Origin: Kordiimonas sp.
GTDB lineage: Bacteria > Pseudomonadota > Alphaproteobacteria > Sphingomonadales > Emcibacteraceae
Assembly (NCBI GenBank): GCA_002700365.1
Contig: PADB01000011.1
Coordinates: forward strand, 1 to 64,000
Length of the DNA: 64,000 bases
Reading direction: 5' to 3'
The notes below the pieces were generated by a model that was given only the letters and a program-made list of their open reading frames with translations, was not told the origin of the DNA and ran no database searches. The position numbers were made by a program, and so were the translations under genes. Positions 48,882-59,086 of the stretch are shown here, piece by piece (the stretch's first letter is position 1; every line of letters starts with the position of its first letter).

Positions 48882-49739
48882 ATGACTGCACCCATAAAAA
48901 GCCAACGCCTTGCGGCACGTTTTTCTGCCTTGAAAGAACAGCAACGCGCTGCCCTTGTGACGTTCGTGACCGCTGGCGACCCGGATCCCGACAATAGCCA
49001 GCGCATACTGGATGGCCTGCCTGCGGCCGGGGCCGATATCATCGAATTGGGCATGCCGTTTTCAGACCCTATGGCCGATGGACCTGCCATTCAGGCCGCT
49101 AGCCTGCGGGCCTTGCAGGGGGGGATGACGCTTCGCCGTACATTGGATATGGTGCGCCAGTTCAGAAAAAAAGACACCGAAACCCCCATCATTCTCATGG
49201 GGTATTATAACCCTATTTATATCTATGGTGTTGAGGTCTTCCTCAAAGATGCGTTGGCGGCCGGGGCTGATGGCCTGATTATCGTAGACCTGCCCCCGGA
49301 AGAAGATCCTGAATTGGCCATACCTGCTCTGTCAGCCGGAATGGACTTTATACATTTGGCCACCCCCACATCAGACGATAAACGACTGGAAGATATTCTG
49401 CGTCACGCCAGTGGTTTTCTTTATTATGTTTCCATCGCCGGGATTACAGGAACACAAAGCGCGCAAACAGCGGACGTTGAACAGGCTCTCTCCCGGATCC
49501 GTCGACAAACAAACCTGCCGCTGGCCGTTGGCTTTGGCATTAAAACACCCGCAGACGTGGCAAGTTTCGCCCATTTTTCCGATGCGGTTGTTGTCGGTTC
49601 TGCGCTTATCAATGTAATTACGGAAAATCTCGATTCACAAGGAAATCCCCGCCCGTGCCTTGTGGAGAAATTGCATGAATTTGTTGCACAGCTCGCGACA
49701 GGTGTGCATAAATCATCTTCCGTTACGTCATCAGGATAA
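48882..49739 (+). CDS. trpA: Tryptophan synthase alpha chain
   Basis: 285 residues. Releases indole from indole-glycerol phosphate and channels it to TrpB. Catalytic Glu in DIIELGMPFSDPMADGP, catalytic Asp in GLIIVDLPPEE, then GITGTQS and VGFGIKTP. accD starts 13 bp after the stop. Confidence 0.97.
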   Translation: MTAPIKSQRLAARFSALKEQQRAALVTFVTAGDPDPDNSQRILDGLPAAGADIIELGMPFSDPMADGPAIQAASLRALQGGMTLRRTLDMVRQFRKKDTETPIILMGYYNPIYIYGVEVFLKDALAAGADGLIIVDLPPEEDPELAIPALSAGMDFIHLATPTSDDKRLEDILRHASGFLYYVSIAGITGTQSAQTADVEQALSRIRRQTNLPLAVGFGIKTPADVASFAHFSDAVVVGSALINVITENLDSQGNPRPCLVEKLHEFVAQLATGVHKSSSVTSSG

Positions 49740-49752
49740 AAGGCATTAGGAA

Positions 49753-50649
49753 ATGAACTGGATAACCAATTACGTTCGTCCGAAGATCCGCGAAGTTCTG
49801 AATAAAAAAGAAACTCCGGATAATCTATGGCACAAATGTAAAAGCTGCGGCCAATTGGTCTATATGAAGGACTTCCTGGCCAATTTATCTGTCTGTCCTC
49901 ATTGCGACCATCATGGACGTATTGGTCCGCAGGAACGTTTTGCCACCCTGTTTGATGACGGTAAATATAGTCTGATTGACCTGCCAAAAGTACAGGACGA
50001 CCCACTGAAATTCCGCGATCAGAAAAAATATACTGACCGCCTGAAAGCCGCACGGGCGAAATCTGTCTATCCTGATGCCATGGCTGTAGCCTATGGCAAA
50101 ATGGCGGGCATGAACACAGTCCTTTCTGTACAAAACTTCGGCTTTATGGGGGGGTCCATGGGTATGGGCCTGGGGGAGGCCATCGTCACGGCCGCTGAAA
50201 CCGCTGTTGAAAAGAAGGCCCCCTTGGTCATCTTTACCTCTTCCGGCGGGGCCCGTATGCAGGAAGGCATTCTGTCGTTAATGCAAATGCCCCGTACAAC
50301 TGTTGCGGTCCAGCGCGTACGCGAAGCCGGACTGCCTTATATCGTTGTCCTGACTGATCCCACAACAGGAGGGGTAACCGCCTCTTATGCCATGTTAGGT
50401 GACCTGCAATTGGCTGAACCCAATGCCCTGATCGGATTTGCCGGGCCACGGGTCATTGAAAATACAATCCGGGAAAAATTACCCGAAGGTTTCCAACGTT
50501 CAGAATATCTTCTGGAACACGGTATGCTGGATATGGTTGTCCACCGTAAAGACATGCGCGATACACTGGTTCAGGTTATCGGCCTGTTGACAAAACAGGT
50601 TCCGCAATCATCCTCCCATGATGACAAGCCTTCTGCCCAAACTGCTTGA
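49753..50649 (+). CDS. accD: Acetyl-CoA carboxylase carboxyltransferase subunit beta
   Basis: 298 residues. N-terminal zinc ribbon LWHKCKSCG...VCPHCDHHG (about 27-52), then the crotonase-like carboxyltransferase core ([44 protein letters not shown]). Makes malonyl-CoA with AccA, encoded elsewhere. The trpA-accD-folC order is classic. Confidence 0.98.
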   Translation: MNWITNYVRPKIREVLNKKETPDNLWHKCKSCGQLVYMKDFLANLSVCPHCDHHGRIGPQERFATLFDDGKYSLIDLPKVQDDPLKFRDQKKYTDRLKAARAKSVYPDAMAVAYGKMAGMNTVLSVQNFGFMGGSMGMGLGEAIVTAAETAVEKKAPLVIFTSSGGARMQEGILSLMQMPRTTVAVQRVREAGLPYIVVLTDPTTGGVTASYAMLGDLQLAEPNALIGFAGPRVIENTIREKLPEGFQRSEYLLEHGMLDMVVHRKDMRDTLVQVIGLLTKQVPQSSSHDDKPSAQTA

Positions 50650-50670
50650 TGTTTGAGAGAAGGCCTAAAC

Positions 50671-51996
50671 GTGACTGCTGCCAGTGATAAGGTTCTCGAA
50701 CGTCTGGGCCGTCTGCACCCCAAAATCATCGACTTATCTTTAGGACGTATGCAACGACTGATGGCTGCCTTGGGCCATCCGGAACGACAGCTGCCCCCTG
50801 TCATACACGTTGCGGGAACAAATGGAAAAGGGTCAACCACCGCCTTTCTCCGCGCAATATTAGAAGAATGCGGCCTGCGCGTTCATGTCTATACCTCACC
50901 ACATCTAGTACGCTTTGCCGAACGCGTGCGGCTTGCGGGAAAATTGATCGAAGAAGATCATTTGCTGGACATATTGTTGCAATGTGAAAAAGCAAATGGC
51001 CCTGAACCGATCACCTATTTTGAAATCACCACCGCTGCCGCCTTCTTGGCCTTCCACGAAACACCGGCTGATATCGTCTTGCTGGAGGTAGGACTGGGCG
51101 GACGCCTGGATGCCACGAATATCATCGATCAGCCCCTCAGCACTGTCATCACACCTGTCTCAATGGACCACGAGGCCTTTCTGGGTAATGACATTGCGCA
51201 TATTGCCCATGAAAAGGCCGGCATAGCCAAAGCCAATACCCCACTGATTATCGGCCCGCAGGACAACGCCGCACGTCTCGCCATTCTAACGCAGGCAGAG
51301 AAAGTTTCCGCACGCCCGTATCAGGCGAAACTGGATTGGTTCTATCACCGCGACCGGGCAGATAGCCCCACAGGATACGCCGATCATTTCAGTTACGGGG
51401 ATGCCTATGGAATGATGGAACTTCCCTGTCCCGCACTGCCTGGCGAACATCAAATCATCAACGCGGCCACCGCCATTGCAAGCTTACGTCATCAAAACCA
51501 TTTCAACATTACACAAAGCGCTTATGCGGATGGCATGTTGAATGCACAGTGGCCCGCGCGCCTGCAAAATATCACCGCAGGGCGTTTGGGTCAGCAATTA
51601 CCACAAGGCAGCGAACTATGGTTAGACGGTGGCCATAATCCTGCGGCGGGACAAGCCATTGCCATGGCTTTAAACACTCCCGGCCAAGAACCGCTCTATC
51701 TAATCTGCGGCATGATGGCCAATAAAGACTGTGGCGGCTTTCTCAAACCGCTACAATCTTTCAGCAAAAAACTCTTTGCCATCAACATCGACGGTGAAGA
51801 CAGTCATCCGGCCGCGCGTATCATGGCCATGGCCGAAGAGGTGGGGATTATGTCCACCACCACAACCAGCGTTGAACAAGCCATAAATACCATTTACCAG
51901 CAGGAAAGTCCCTCCCGCCCGGTACGTATATTAATTTGCGGATCACTGTATCTGGCTGGGCAGGTTTTACGCGAAAGTAATCTGCCGCCAACCTAG
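50671..51996 (+). CDS. folC: Bifunctional folylpolyglutamate/dihydrofolate synthase
   Basis: 441 residues from GTG at 50671 with AGAAGG seven bases upstream; a TTG at 50653 is less likely. Mur-ligase-like fold: P-loop VAGTNGKGSTTAF, TSPHLVRFAERV, VLLEVGLGGRLDATNI, and C-terminal LDGGHNPAAGQ. Adds glutamate to folates. Last gene of the rightward run. Confidence 0.95.
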   Translation: MTAASDKVLERLGRLHPKIIDLSLGRMQRLMAALGHPERQLPPVIHVAGTNGKGSTTAFLRAILEECGLRVHVYTSPHLVRFAERVRLAGKLIEEDHLLDILLQCEKANGPEPITYFEITTAAAFLAFHETPADIVLLEVGLGGRLDATNIIDQPLSTVITPVSMDHEAFLGNDIAHIAHEKAGIAKANTPLIIGPQDNAARLAILTQAEKVSARPYQAKLDWFYHRDRADSPTGYADHFSYGDAYGMMELPCPALPGEHQIINAATAIASLRHQNHFNITQSAYADGMLNAQWPARLQNITAGRLGQQLPQGSELWLDGGHNPAAGQAIAMALNTPGQEPLYLICGMMANKDCGGFLKPLQSFSKKLFAINIDGEDSHPAARIMAMAEEVGIMSTTTTSVEQAINTIYQQESPSRPVRILICGSLYLAGQVLRESNLPPT

Positions 51997-52006
51997 CATC
52001 AAAAGA

Positions 52007-52040
52007 TAAAAAAAGGGCAGCCACATATGCCGCTGCCCTT
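52007..52040 (-). terminator. Terminator of trxA
   Basis: Read leftwards: AAGGGCAGC - GGCATATGTG - GCTGCCCTT then a run of T. It lies between folC and trxA, which converge; folC transcripts see only a short T stretch. Confidence 0.8.
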
Positions 52041-52064
52041 GTTCATCAGATCGCTGAAAATATG

Positions 52065-52385
52065 CTATGCGTTGTCATTGATCCATTCGACCAATTTCGC
52101 CTTAGGTTGCACACCAACTTTAATGGCGGCGGCTTCGCCCCCCTTAAACAGAATCATTGTTGGAATACTGCGCACCCCGAACTTCGTTGGCGCTTCGGGA
52201 TTTTCATCAATGTTAATTTTGGCAATGGTCACTTGCTCGCCCAGCTCGCCCGCCATTTCTTCCAAAATCGGCCCCAATTGCTTACAAGGGCCACACCATT
52301 CCGCCCAAAAATCCACCAATACAGGCTTATCTGCATTTAGAACCTGTGTTTCAAAATCGGCATCGGTAATTTTAATCGTGCTCAT
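52065..52385 (-). CDS. trxA: Thioredoxin
   Basis: 106 residues. Redox motif [12 protein letters not shown] (about 27-38), cis-Pro in [14 protein letters not shown]. General disulfide reductase. Downstream of addA on the same strand, usual for the class. Confidence 0.98.
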   Translation of the reverse strand: MSTIKITDADFETQVLNADKPVLVDFWAEWCGPCKQLGPILEEMAGELGEQVTIAKINIDENPEAPTKFGVRSIPTMILFKGGEAAAIKVGVQPKAKLVEWINDNA

Positions 52386-52504
52386 CTTTTATCCTTCAGC
52401 AAGGGGGATTACGCTACCGCCTGTTGTCAGCGGTTATCACAGTACTGAACTTAGGAAGCCAACCCTGTATCGTCAAGACCATGCACAGTCTTATGGCCAA
52501 ATTA

Positions 52505-55500
52505 TCATATAGCATCGTCCATTAAGGTCGAGGGCAGGACCATTAAACGGGCCTCTTCCGTCCACAATAAGGCACAATAAATTGTATGTTCCGGGTACAT
52601 TTCCTGTAACAAATAACGATAGGCCGCCATTTGGCGCACATAAGCCCGCGGTGTCTTTTCAACCGCCTGCGGGGGCGGCCGATTAGTTTTATAATCCACG
52701 ACCAGCACTTCTGTTGCCGTAACAACCAACCGGTCCACCTGGCCGGATATCGGCCGCGTCCCCATCAACCCCACCAGGGGAACTTCCGCCTGCGAGCCCG
52801 GACCGAACAAATTGGAAAATTCCTTATGCTGCAAAACATCCATGACCTCTTGCGTGTATTGTGTCACTTCTTCTGCCGACAGATCATGCATAGGGTGACG
52901 TAAATAATCCGCCGCCGCGTTCGCCTGTTGCGCAACCGGCAAATCAGGCAATCTTTCCAACAGGTGGTGTAAAAGGCGGCCACGTTGAAAACGTTTACGG
53001 TCTTCCTGCACCCGCTGCCCCGCCCGTAAGGGACTGGTCACAGATGGTTCTTCATCCAGTTGTGACGGACGCAACGGCCGCGGCGGTTCAGGCTCCGTCA
53101 CGGGATGCTTTTCCGCCCAATGTGGCAATGGCAAATCTATTATAGAATCTCTGGGACTTTGTCTCGGCTCAGGCACGTCTGCGGTCTGGTCATTGTGATA
53201 GCGTAATATAACACGTTCATCGTCATCCTGAATTTCCTGAACCCCCGGCAACGCCGCCATGCCTGTGCGGATCATTTCATACCAGCTTTGCTCTTGTGAG
53301 GAACGCGCCGTATCCCAGCCGCAGACATAAAGCCTGTCTTCTGCACGGGTCAGGGCCACATATAATAACCGCCGATATTCCTCTGCAGTAAGTTGCTTTT
53401 GCGCCTCACGTGCCTCAGCCACAACACCCACAATATTTTCACGCCGCGCAGGCCAAGCCATCAGAGGGGTCGGTTCCTGATGGCCCTGTTCAACGTTCAT
53501 CCAGCTTAGCTGTTGACGCAAAGTAGGTATCTGACAACAATCGGGCATGAACACCACTGGTGCCTGCAATCCTTTTGCGCCGTGAACGGTCATAATACGC
53601 ACTTGATCCTGGGTTTGCTCCATATCGCGTTTCACTTCGGCCTCACCCGAACTGATCCACCGCAAGAACCCCTGCAACGAAGGAACATTATTTTGTTCAT
53701 AAGCCAGCGTCAGATTTAAAAACTCATCGACCGGATCGTTCGCTTCTTCCCCCAGCCTGCTGATAAGTTGTGCCCGCCCGCCCATGGCCGTCAGTAAATA
53801 CGCATAAAATTCAAACGGCGGCGAAAAGTCTGCCCGGTCGGCAATCGCCGTCATGACGTCACGGGCCGCACCAAATCGTCTACGATCAACCTCATCAGCG
53901 TCCGGTCCAGTGCGCGATAAAAGTTTTTGCCAGAGCGTCACGCCCTGCCCCCGATCATAGGCCAGTTCAAACAGATCATCCTCATTCAGACCGACAAAAG
54001 GCGTCTTTAACATCACCGCACAGGTCAGGTCATCATCCGGCAATAAAGCAAAATTTCCAGCCGCCATCATGTCCATCACAGCCAATTGGTCTGTCAACAT
54101 CATACGGTCGCGTCCGGCAACCGGAACATTACGGTCCTTTAAGGCCCGAACCAGACTGGCTTCAAAAGCCGTACGATGCCGCACCAATACCATGATGTCA
54201 CTCGGTGTAATCGGACGCCCTTGCGATTCCAATATCTCTCCTTTATGGAGCCATTCTGCAATCACATCGGCAATACGGTGCGCCAACCGGGTTTCGGGGC
54301 TGGCAACCGCATCCTGTATGACCGGCGGATGCCACTCCGCTGGTATTTCCGTTGCAATACGCTTTTCAAGAGGCCAAAGCTCTACCTGCCCGGCCTGACC
54401 TACCCGAAAAGGCGTATGATGAATTTCTTCGTCACCAAAAGTTAATCCGACCCGCATTTCTGAAGGCGCAAACACGGCGTCGACCAAATCCAGCACCGCA
54501 GAGGTAGAACGGAAAGACAAATCCAATTGCACATCAGAAAATTGCGCGCCGCTATTTTGCGCGCGTTGCTGGAAATGATCGGCACTTTCAGCAAACTGTT
54601 TCGGTTCCGCCCCCTGAAAGCTATAAATTGACTGTTTCACATCCCCGACCGCAAAAATAGTCCGGTTTTCGGAACGCGCACTTTCCCCGGTAAAAAATTC
54701 ATTTCCCAGTGTTTTAATGATTTTCCATTGTTCCGGGTTCGTATCTTGCGCCTCATCAATCAGGATGTGGTCAATACCCCCATCAAGTTTATACAATATC
54801 CAATCGGCAACATCAGGCGTTGACAGCAATCCCATCACCGACAAAATCAAATCGCTGTAATCAAGTGTGGCATGCCGCTGTTTACTGTCCTGATAGGCCG
54901 CCATCAAGGCCTGCCCAAATTGCAATAATGCCCGCGTATTCAGGACGATATCCACGGCCTTAAGCTGACGGTGCAGATGTTGTAAACGTATGGCCTCTGC
55001 CTCCATTGCCTCACTGCCCTGTGGACTGGCCGCAGCCACCTTTTTTGTCACTAATTTGCTGCGGACCTCCCCCGCCTTGGTCAGGAAAACATCACTATAC
55101 GTCTGTAGTGAATCTAACCTCTCTTCCGGTGTGGATAACCAATGCGCCATCACAGCTGCTTTTTTCTGTTGCGCTGCCGTCCCGACTTCTTCGATGGCTT
55201 TCACAGCCTGTCGCAAACCGACGGCATTAAAACGCCCCTCCTCACAGGCGGATGTGCAAAGGGATATCCGACTGTCCTCTGGTGAAAAATCAAATGCCCG
55301 GCGCAGTAACTGCTCGGCAGCTCCAGGCGTTTTGAAACGGGCAAAAAGCCGATCCAGATGTCCTCGTTTTGCAGATAATTCCGCCACTAAGCCATGAAAA
55401 CTAAATTCTGATACTTGTTGCGTTATCTGTGCCAGAGCCTCTTCCAGCAAGGGAGCCGTATTGGTCTGGATGTTTGTCAGCACCTCATCCAGCGCCTGAC

Positions 55501-55957
55501 GCTGATAATCATTGGCGGTACGTTCATCTATGACCTGAAAATGTGGGGCCAGCCGGGCCTCTAGCGGAAATCGTCCCAACAGGGACTGGCAGAATGAATG
55601 GATCGTCTGTATCTTCAGCCCCCCCGGCACATCCAAAACCCGCACAAAAAGCTGCCGGGCCAGTGTCATATCGTCCGCTGTGGGTGCGGCACCGGTCAAG
55701 CCGGTTAGCTCCCGCCGTAGTTCATCTTCAGGGCATAAAGCCCATACCCCCAAACGGCCATTAATGCGGTTCGCCATTTCCGCCGCGGCAGCCTTTGTAA
55801 AAGTCAGACATAAGATACGTTCCGGCGGCGTCCCTCCCAGCATCAGGCGCAACACCCGGCTGGTCAGCACGAATGTTTTTCCCGTCCCCGCAGAAGCCCC
55901 CACCCAAACCGATCGTGACGGATCGCCCGCCAGCTGCTGTTCCGGGGTCTGTTTCAT
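52505..55957 (-). CDS. addA: AddA helicase-nuclease subunit
   Basis: 1150 residues from ATG at 55957, overlapping the addB stop (ATGA) with GGGGGA upstream. UvrD/Rep-type helicase: Walker A GASAGTGKTF (about 20-29), Walker B region HILIDEAQDTNPEQW, motif IV-VI segments (LDLSFRSTSAVL; TVHGAKGLQAPVVF; YVALTRAEDRLYV). The C-terminal RecB-family nuclease contains VVDYKTNRPP. With AddB it resects double-strand ends for recombination, the alphaproteobacterial counterpart of RecBCD. Confidence 0.96.
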   Translation of the reverse strand: MKQTPEQQLAGDPSRSVWVGASAGTGKTFVLTSRVLRLMLGGTPPERILCLTFTKAAAAEMANRINGRLGVWALCPEDELRRELTGLTGAAPTADDMTLARQLFVRVLDVPGGLKIQTIHSFCQSLLGRFPLEARLAPHFQVIDERTANDYQRQALDEVLTNIQTNTAPLLEEALAQITQQVSEFSFHGLVAELSAKRGHLDRLFARFKTPGAAEQLLRRAFDFSPEDSRISLCTSACEEGRFNAVGLRQAVKAIEEVGTAAQQKKAAVMAHWLSTPEERLDSLQTYSDVFLTKAGEVRSKLVTKKVAAASPQGSEAMEAEAIRLQHLHRQLKAVDIVLNTRALLQFGQALMAAYQDSKQRHATLDYSDLILSVMGLLSTPDVADWILYKLDGGIDHILIDEAQDTNPEQWKIIKTLGNEFFTGESARSENRTIFAVGDVKQSIYSFQGAEPKQFAESADHFQQRAQNSGAQFSDVQLDLSFRSTSAVLDLVDAVFAPSEMRVGLTFGDEEIHHTPFRVGQAGQVELWPLEKRIATEIPAEWHPPVIQDAVASPETRLAHRIADVIAEWLHKGEILESQGRPITPSDIMVLVRHRTAFEASLVRALKDRNVPVAGRDRMMLTDQLAVMDMMAAGNFALLPDDDLTCAVMLKTPFVGLNEDDLFELAYDRGQGVTLWQKLLSRTGPDADEVDRRRFGAARDVMTAIADRADFSPPFEFYAYLLTAMGGRAQLISRLGEEANDPVDEFLNLTLAYEQNNVPSLQGFLRWISSGEAEVKRDMEQTQDQVRIMTVHGAKGLQAPVVFMPDCCQIPTLRQQLSWMNVEQGHQEPTPLMAWPARRENIVGVVAEAREAQKQLTAEEYRRLLYVALTRAEDRLYVCGWDTARSSQEQSWYEMIRTGMAALPGVQEIQDDDERVILRYHNDQTADVPEPRQSPRDSIIDLPLPHWAEKHPVTEPEPPRPLRPSQLDEEPSVTSPLRAGQRVQEDRKRFQRGRLLHHLLERLPDLPVAQQANAAADYLRHPMHDLSAEEVTQYTQEVMDVLQHKEFSNLFGPGSQAEVPLVGLMGTRPISGQVDRLVVTATEVLVVDYKTNRPPPQAVEKTPRAYVRQMAAYRYLLQEMYPEHTIYCALLWTEEARLMVLPSTLMDDAI

Positions 55958-58900
55958 TGGTGGTCCCCCGCTTCTATGCTCCCTATCCATTCCTTCACCC
56001 GCGCCAGATGGTCATAATCACCATATCCCAACACACCGGGTCTGGGTTTAGACAAATAAGGCGTTTCTTGCCGATCGAAAGCCGCAATAAGGTCCCGCAA
56101 TCCATCGGCGGCCTTACGCCGCAATTCATCTACTGAGTCCTTTTCAGGTGTTTTTATTTCCCCTGCGGGATCGCCGCCGTGTAAACGCCAGTACGCCAAT
56201 TCAGAAACGCTGCCCGCCGGAATATCGTCAAAAGATCCGTCATGAGCCATGACCGCCTCTAATGGCAATTGCGGCGCATATCCCGCGTGTAATTGCCGGG
56301 CACTGGGCTCTTTGCCGGTTTTATAATCAATAATGCTCAGACTACCATCCTGCAAACGGTCTATTCGATCCGCTTTTGCCTTCAGGATAAAATCCCCTGC
56401 AGGGCCGGGGAAACGTTGTCTGGCCCAGACTTCTGCCCCAATCGTTTGACATCCTGCCGCCCGGCGTTCTTGTTCTTTTTCAATAAACCATGCTGCAATC
56501 TGACAATATCTTGGCCACCAGAAAGCCCAAACAGTCGGACGGGCCAAAGCCTCACCAAAGGCATCACGCCCCATTGATAAAAGCTGCTGCACACTATTCG
56601 GTGGTAACGCCCCCGGATAGGTTTTCAGGAACTTCTCCAGGGCTGCATGAATAAAGTTACCCTTCTCCAGGGCACCGGGGTCTGCATCCAGTGGGTCCAA
56701 TACGGATAGTTTTAATATTTTTTGTACATATAGGGCATAGGGATCCTGCATCCAGGTCTGTACCTGTGTCACGGATAATTCGCGGGGGCGCGCCGCCACC
56801 GGCGGGCAGGGAGCAGGGGGGGCATAAGGTCCGGCCGGACCAACTATACTTTCACCCGGAACACCAGCAGGGATCAACCGATCCAATGCCATATACCAGT
56901 CCTGCCAATTCTGCCCTGCCGATAGATTATCCCCCTGCCATAAAGCTTCTAAGCGCGCAAGCCACCGTGATCGCACTGTGGGCGCGCCATCCACCTTTTC
57001 TGACCGGATCATCACCACATCTTTTGCCCCTGCCGCCTGCAAGAAATCATGGGCCGACAAGCCTATTTTTTCTTCAAGGGGCGGCAAACCAAACTTTTCG
57101 CGCATAGGGCGGCTCATCCATGGGTCCGGGCTTGTTTCCGGCGGCCATATCCCTTCATTAAGCCCCCCCAGAATCATCAGATCTGTATGTTGCAGACGGG
57201 CTTCTAACGGCCCCCATATATGCAATCGTGCATGGCCGCCATAGGCGGGCCTGACCACCAGTCCCCCCATAAATACATCCAGCAACGCGGCATATTCCGA
57301 TGGCGGCAATGGCCCCATGTGTTCCGCAGCCAGTTGCAGTTCCTCCATCAGACGGGCCGCCTCTATCCCGTCTTCCCCCCGCCACAGGCGTTCCGCCCCG
57401 GTCTGTGTGGACGTTGCCGCCAAAGCCTCTACCATCATCAGATGAGTCTGTAGCAATTCCGCAAAGGAGGCTTCCTCTGCTGGCATAATTGCCGCAAAGG
57501 GGGCAATATGCGCGGCAATGCCCTGCCACCATGCCCCACAGGCAACCGCGGCCGCACGTTGTTTTTTGTCACGCTCTTTAATATTTTCCGCCTCATCCTC
57601 TGCGGCGGGAGAGACCATCGCTTTCAATGTGGCGGTAATGCCCCGAACTCCCGGCGCCGGCCGTGGCCCGCGCAAGACCAGCCGCTCTAAACGTCGTACG
57701 TTTTTGCGAAATAGCCCCAATTCTTCACCGCCTGCACATAATGGATGCTTCAGCGCCGCCAACAGAGCCACCGGCGCCAGATCTTCATTTATCATTTCTG
57801 CGGTTAAGCGCAGAAAACGTCCCACCGCCGTATTTAATAAAGGCGTGCCGGCGGAATCATCCACCTGAATATCCCAGCGCTGCAATTCCATCCCCACACG
57901 ACGGGCCAGATTGCGATCCGGTGTCACAAGAGCGGCCGTTTTACCCGGCGTTTCCAGAACCTCTCGCATCATCAGGGCAATAATGCCGGCCTCTTCCCGT
58001 AGGCCCGGTACATCCAGGCGCGTCACCCCGACTGCCGCCTCCTTCACCAACTTTTTGCCTTCTTCACTGTCGGTCAAATCAACCCAGTCTTGACAGGTCG
58101 CCGCGGGCCGGAAAGCATATTGGAAAAAACGGTCCCGTTGCACTGGCGCACTGGCACAACCAGCAGCCCCTACCCTATCTTCCGCAAGCCAAGGCGTCAC
58201 ATCCTCACGTTCCACATCCATATGTGACAATAACTGTTTCATGGTATATTGCGGATGTGTTGGATCTAGCTGGTCCCAACTTTGTGAGTCCATATCACAG
58301 GCAAGTCCCGGGAGGACCACATGTCCCATCGGCAATCCTGCCACGACTTTCAACAAGTCTCGCGTCGCGGGAATACTTCCTGTGGATCCCGCGGCGATGA
58401 CCGGTGTCTCCGGTGGTCTTTGCCGCCATCCTTCGGCGAATAAAGACATCAAATGATCCCGACGCGCGACTGCGTCCATATAGCCAGTTGCAATCAACAC
58501 ATCCGGCCAGCTTTCAATAAGAATTTGCAGAAAATCCAATGTTTGCTGCCAATGCGCTGCATAATCATCCGGGACCAGTGTCTCCAATTGTGCAAAAGAG
58601 AGGCGATGCGTTTGTACCTGATCCAGCAATTGCCCCAACGCCCGTGCCAAAATGGCCGCTTGTGCGCCATTGGGGATATTTTCACCCTGTGCTTTATACC
58701 AACGGCGGATAATATTCATCAGCAACATTTGCCGCTGAAGAGGGGGAATGGCCGGTGCTAAGGTTAGGTCATCACTCCCCTGGGGCAGTATGGCCCCCGA
58801 TAACAGCACCTCATCTTCGTCTACATCACCAATAGGCTGCATTCGGGGCAACATCTGCGCTTTGCCACCGGAAAGACGCAAAAAAGAGTCGCGCAAAGAA

Positions 58901-59058
58901 CGCGCGGCCCGACGGTTGGGCAATAAAATCGTCACCCGACTAAACATCAGGGGATCACCCCCGTAACGATCCTGTACCCCCTGTGCCAGGGCATCCACAA
59001 ATGAGACCCCACTGCGGATTGTATAAACAGATGTCTCGGTATATTTGCGTCGCGTCAT
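55954..59058 (-). CDS. addB: AddB helicase-nuclease subunit
   Basis: 1034 residues. The N-terminal region has the inactive-helicase pattern of AddB (VTILLPNRRAARSLRDSF, ILGGLNEGIWPP). The C-terminal nuclease (about 800-1000) has FIHAALEKFLKTYP, KADRIDRLQDGSLSIIDYKTG (quoted in part: SIIDYKTGKEPS) and QLPLEAVM. Both AddA and AddB thus retain nuclease motifs. Coupled to addA by overlap; 28 bp after the amgK-murU gene. Confidence 0.94.
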   Translation of the reverse strand: MTRRKYTETSVYTIRSGVSFVDALAQGVQDRYGGDPLMFSRVTILLPNRRAARSLRDSFLRLSGGKAQMLPRMQPIGDVDEDEVLLSGAILPQGSDDLTLAPAIPPLQRQMLLMNIIRRWYKAQGENIPNGAQAAILARALGQLLDQVQTHRLSFAQLETLVPDDYAAHWQQTLDFLQILIESWPDVLIATGYMDAVARRDHLMSLFAEGWRQRPPETPVIAAGSTGSIPATRDLLKVVAGLPMGHVVLPGLACDMDSQSWDQLDPTHPQYTMKQLLSHMDVEREDVTPWLAEDRVGAAGCASAPVQRDRFFQYAFRPAATCQDWVDLTDSEEGKKLVKEAAVGVTRLDVPGLREEAGIIALMMREVLETPGKTAALVTPDRNLARRVGMELQRWDIQVDDSAGTPLLNTAVGRFLRLTAEMINEDLAPVALLAALKHPLCAGGEELGLFRKNVRRLERLVLRGPRPAPGVRGITATLKAMVSPAAEDEAENIKERDKKQRAAAVACGAWWQGIAAHIAPFAAIMPAEEASFAELLQTHLMMVEALAATSTQTGAERLWRGEDGIEAARLMEELQLAAEHMGPLPPSEYAALLDVFMGGLVVRPAYGGHARLHIWGPLEARLQHTDLMILGGLNEGIWPPETSPDPWMSRPMREKFGLPPLEEKIGLSAHDFLQAAGAKDVVMIRSEKVDGAPTVRSRWLARLEALWQGDNLSAGQNWQDWYMALDRLIPAGVPGESIVGPAGPYAPPAPCPPVAARPRELSVTQVQTWMQDPYALYVQKILKLSVLDPLDADPGALEKGNFIHAALEKFLKTYPGALPPNSVQQLLSMGRDAFGEALARPTVWAFWWPRYCQIAAWFIEKEQERRAAGCQTIGAEVWARQRFPGPAGDFILKAKADRIDRLQDGSLSIIDYKTGKEPSARQLHAGYAPQLPLEAVMAHDGSFDDIPAGSVSELAYWRLHGGDPAGEIKTPEKDSVDELRRKAADGLRDLIAAFDRQETPYLSKPRPGVLGYGDYDHLARVKEWIGSIEAGDHQ

Positions 59059-59086
59059 ACCACCGTGCCCCCGTTACGATCGATCA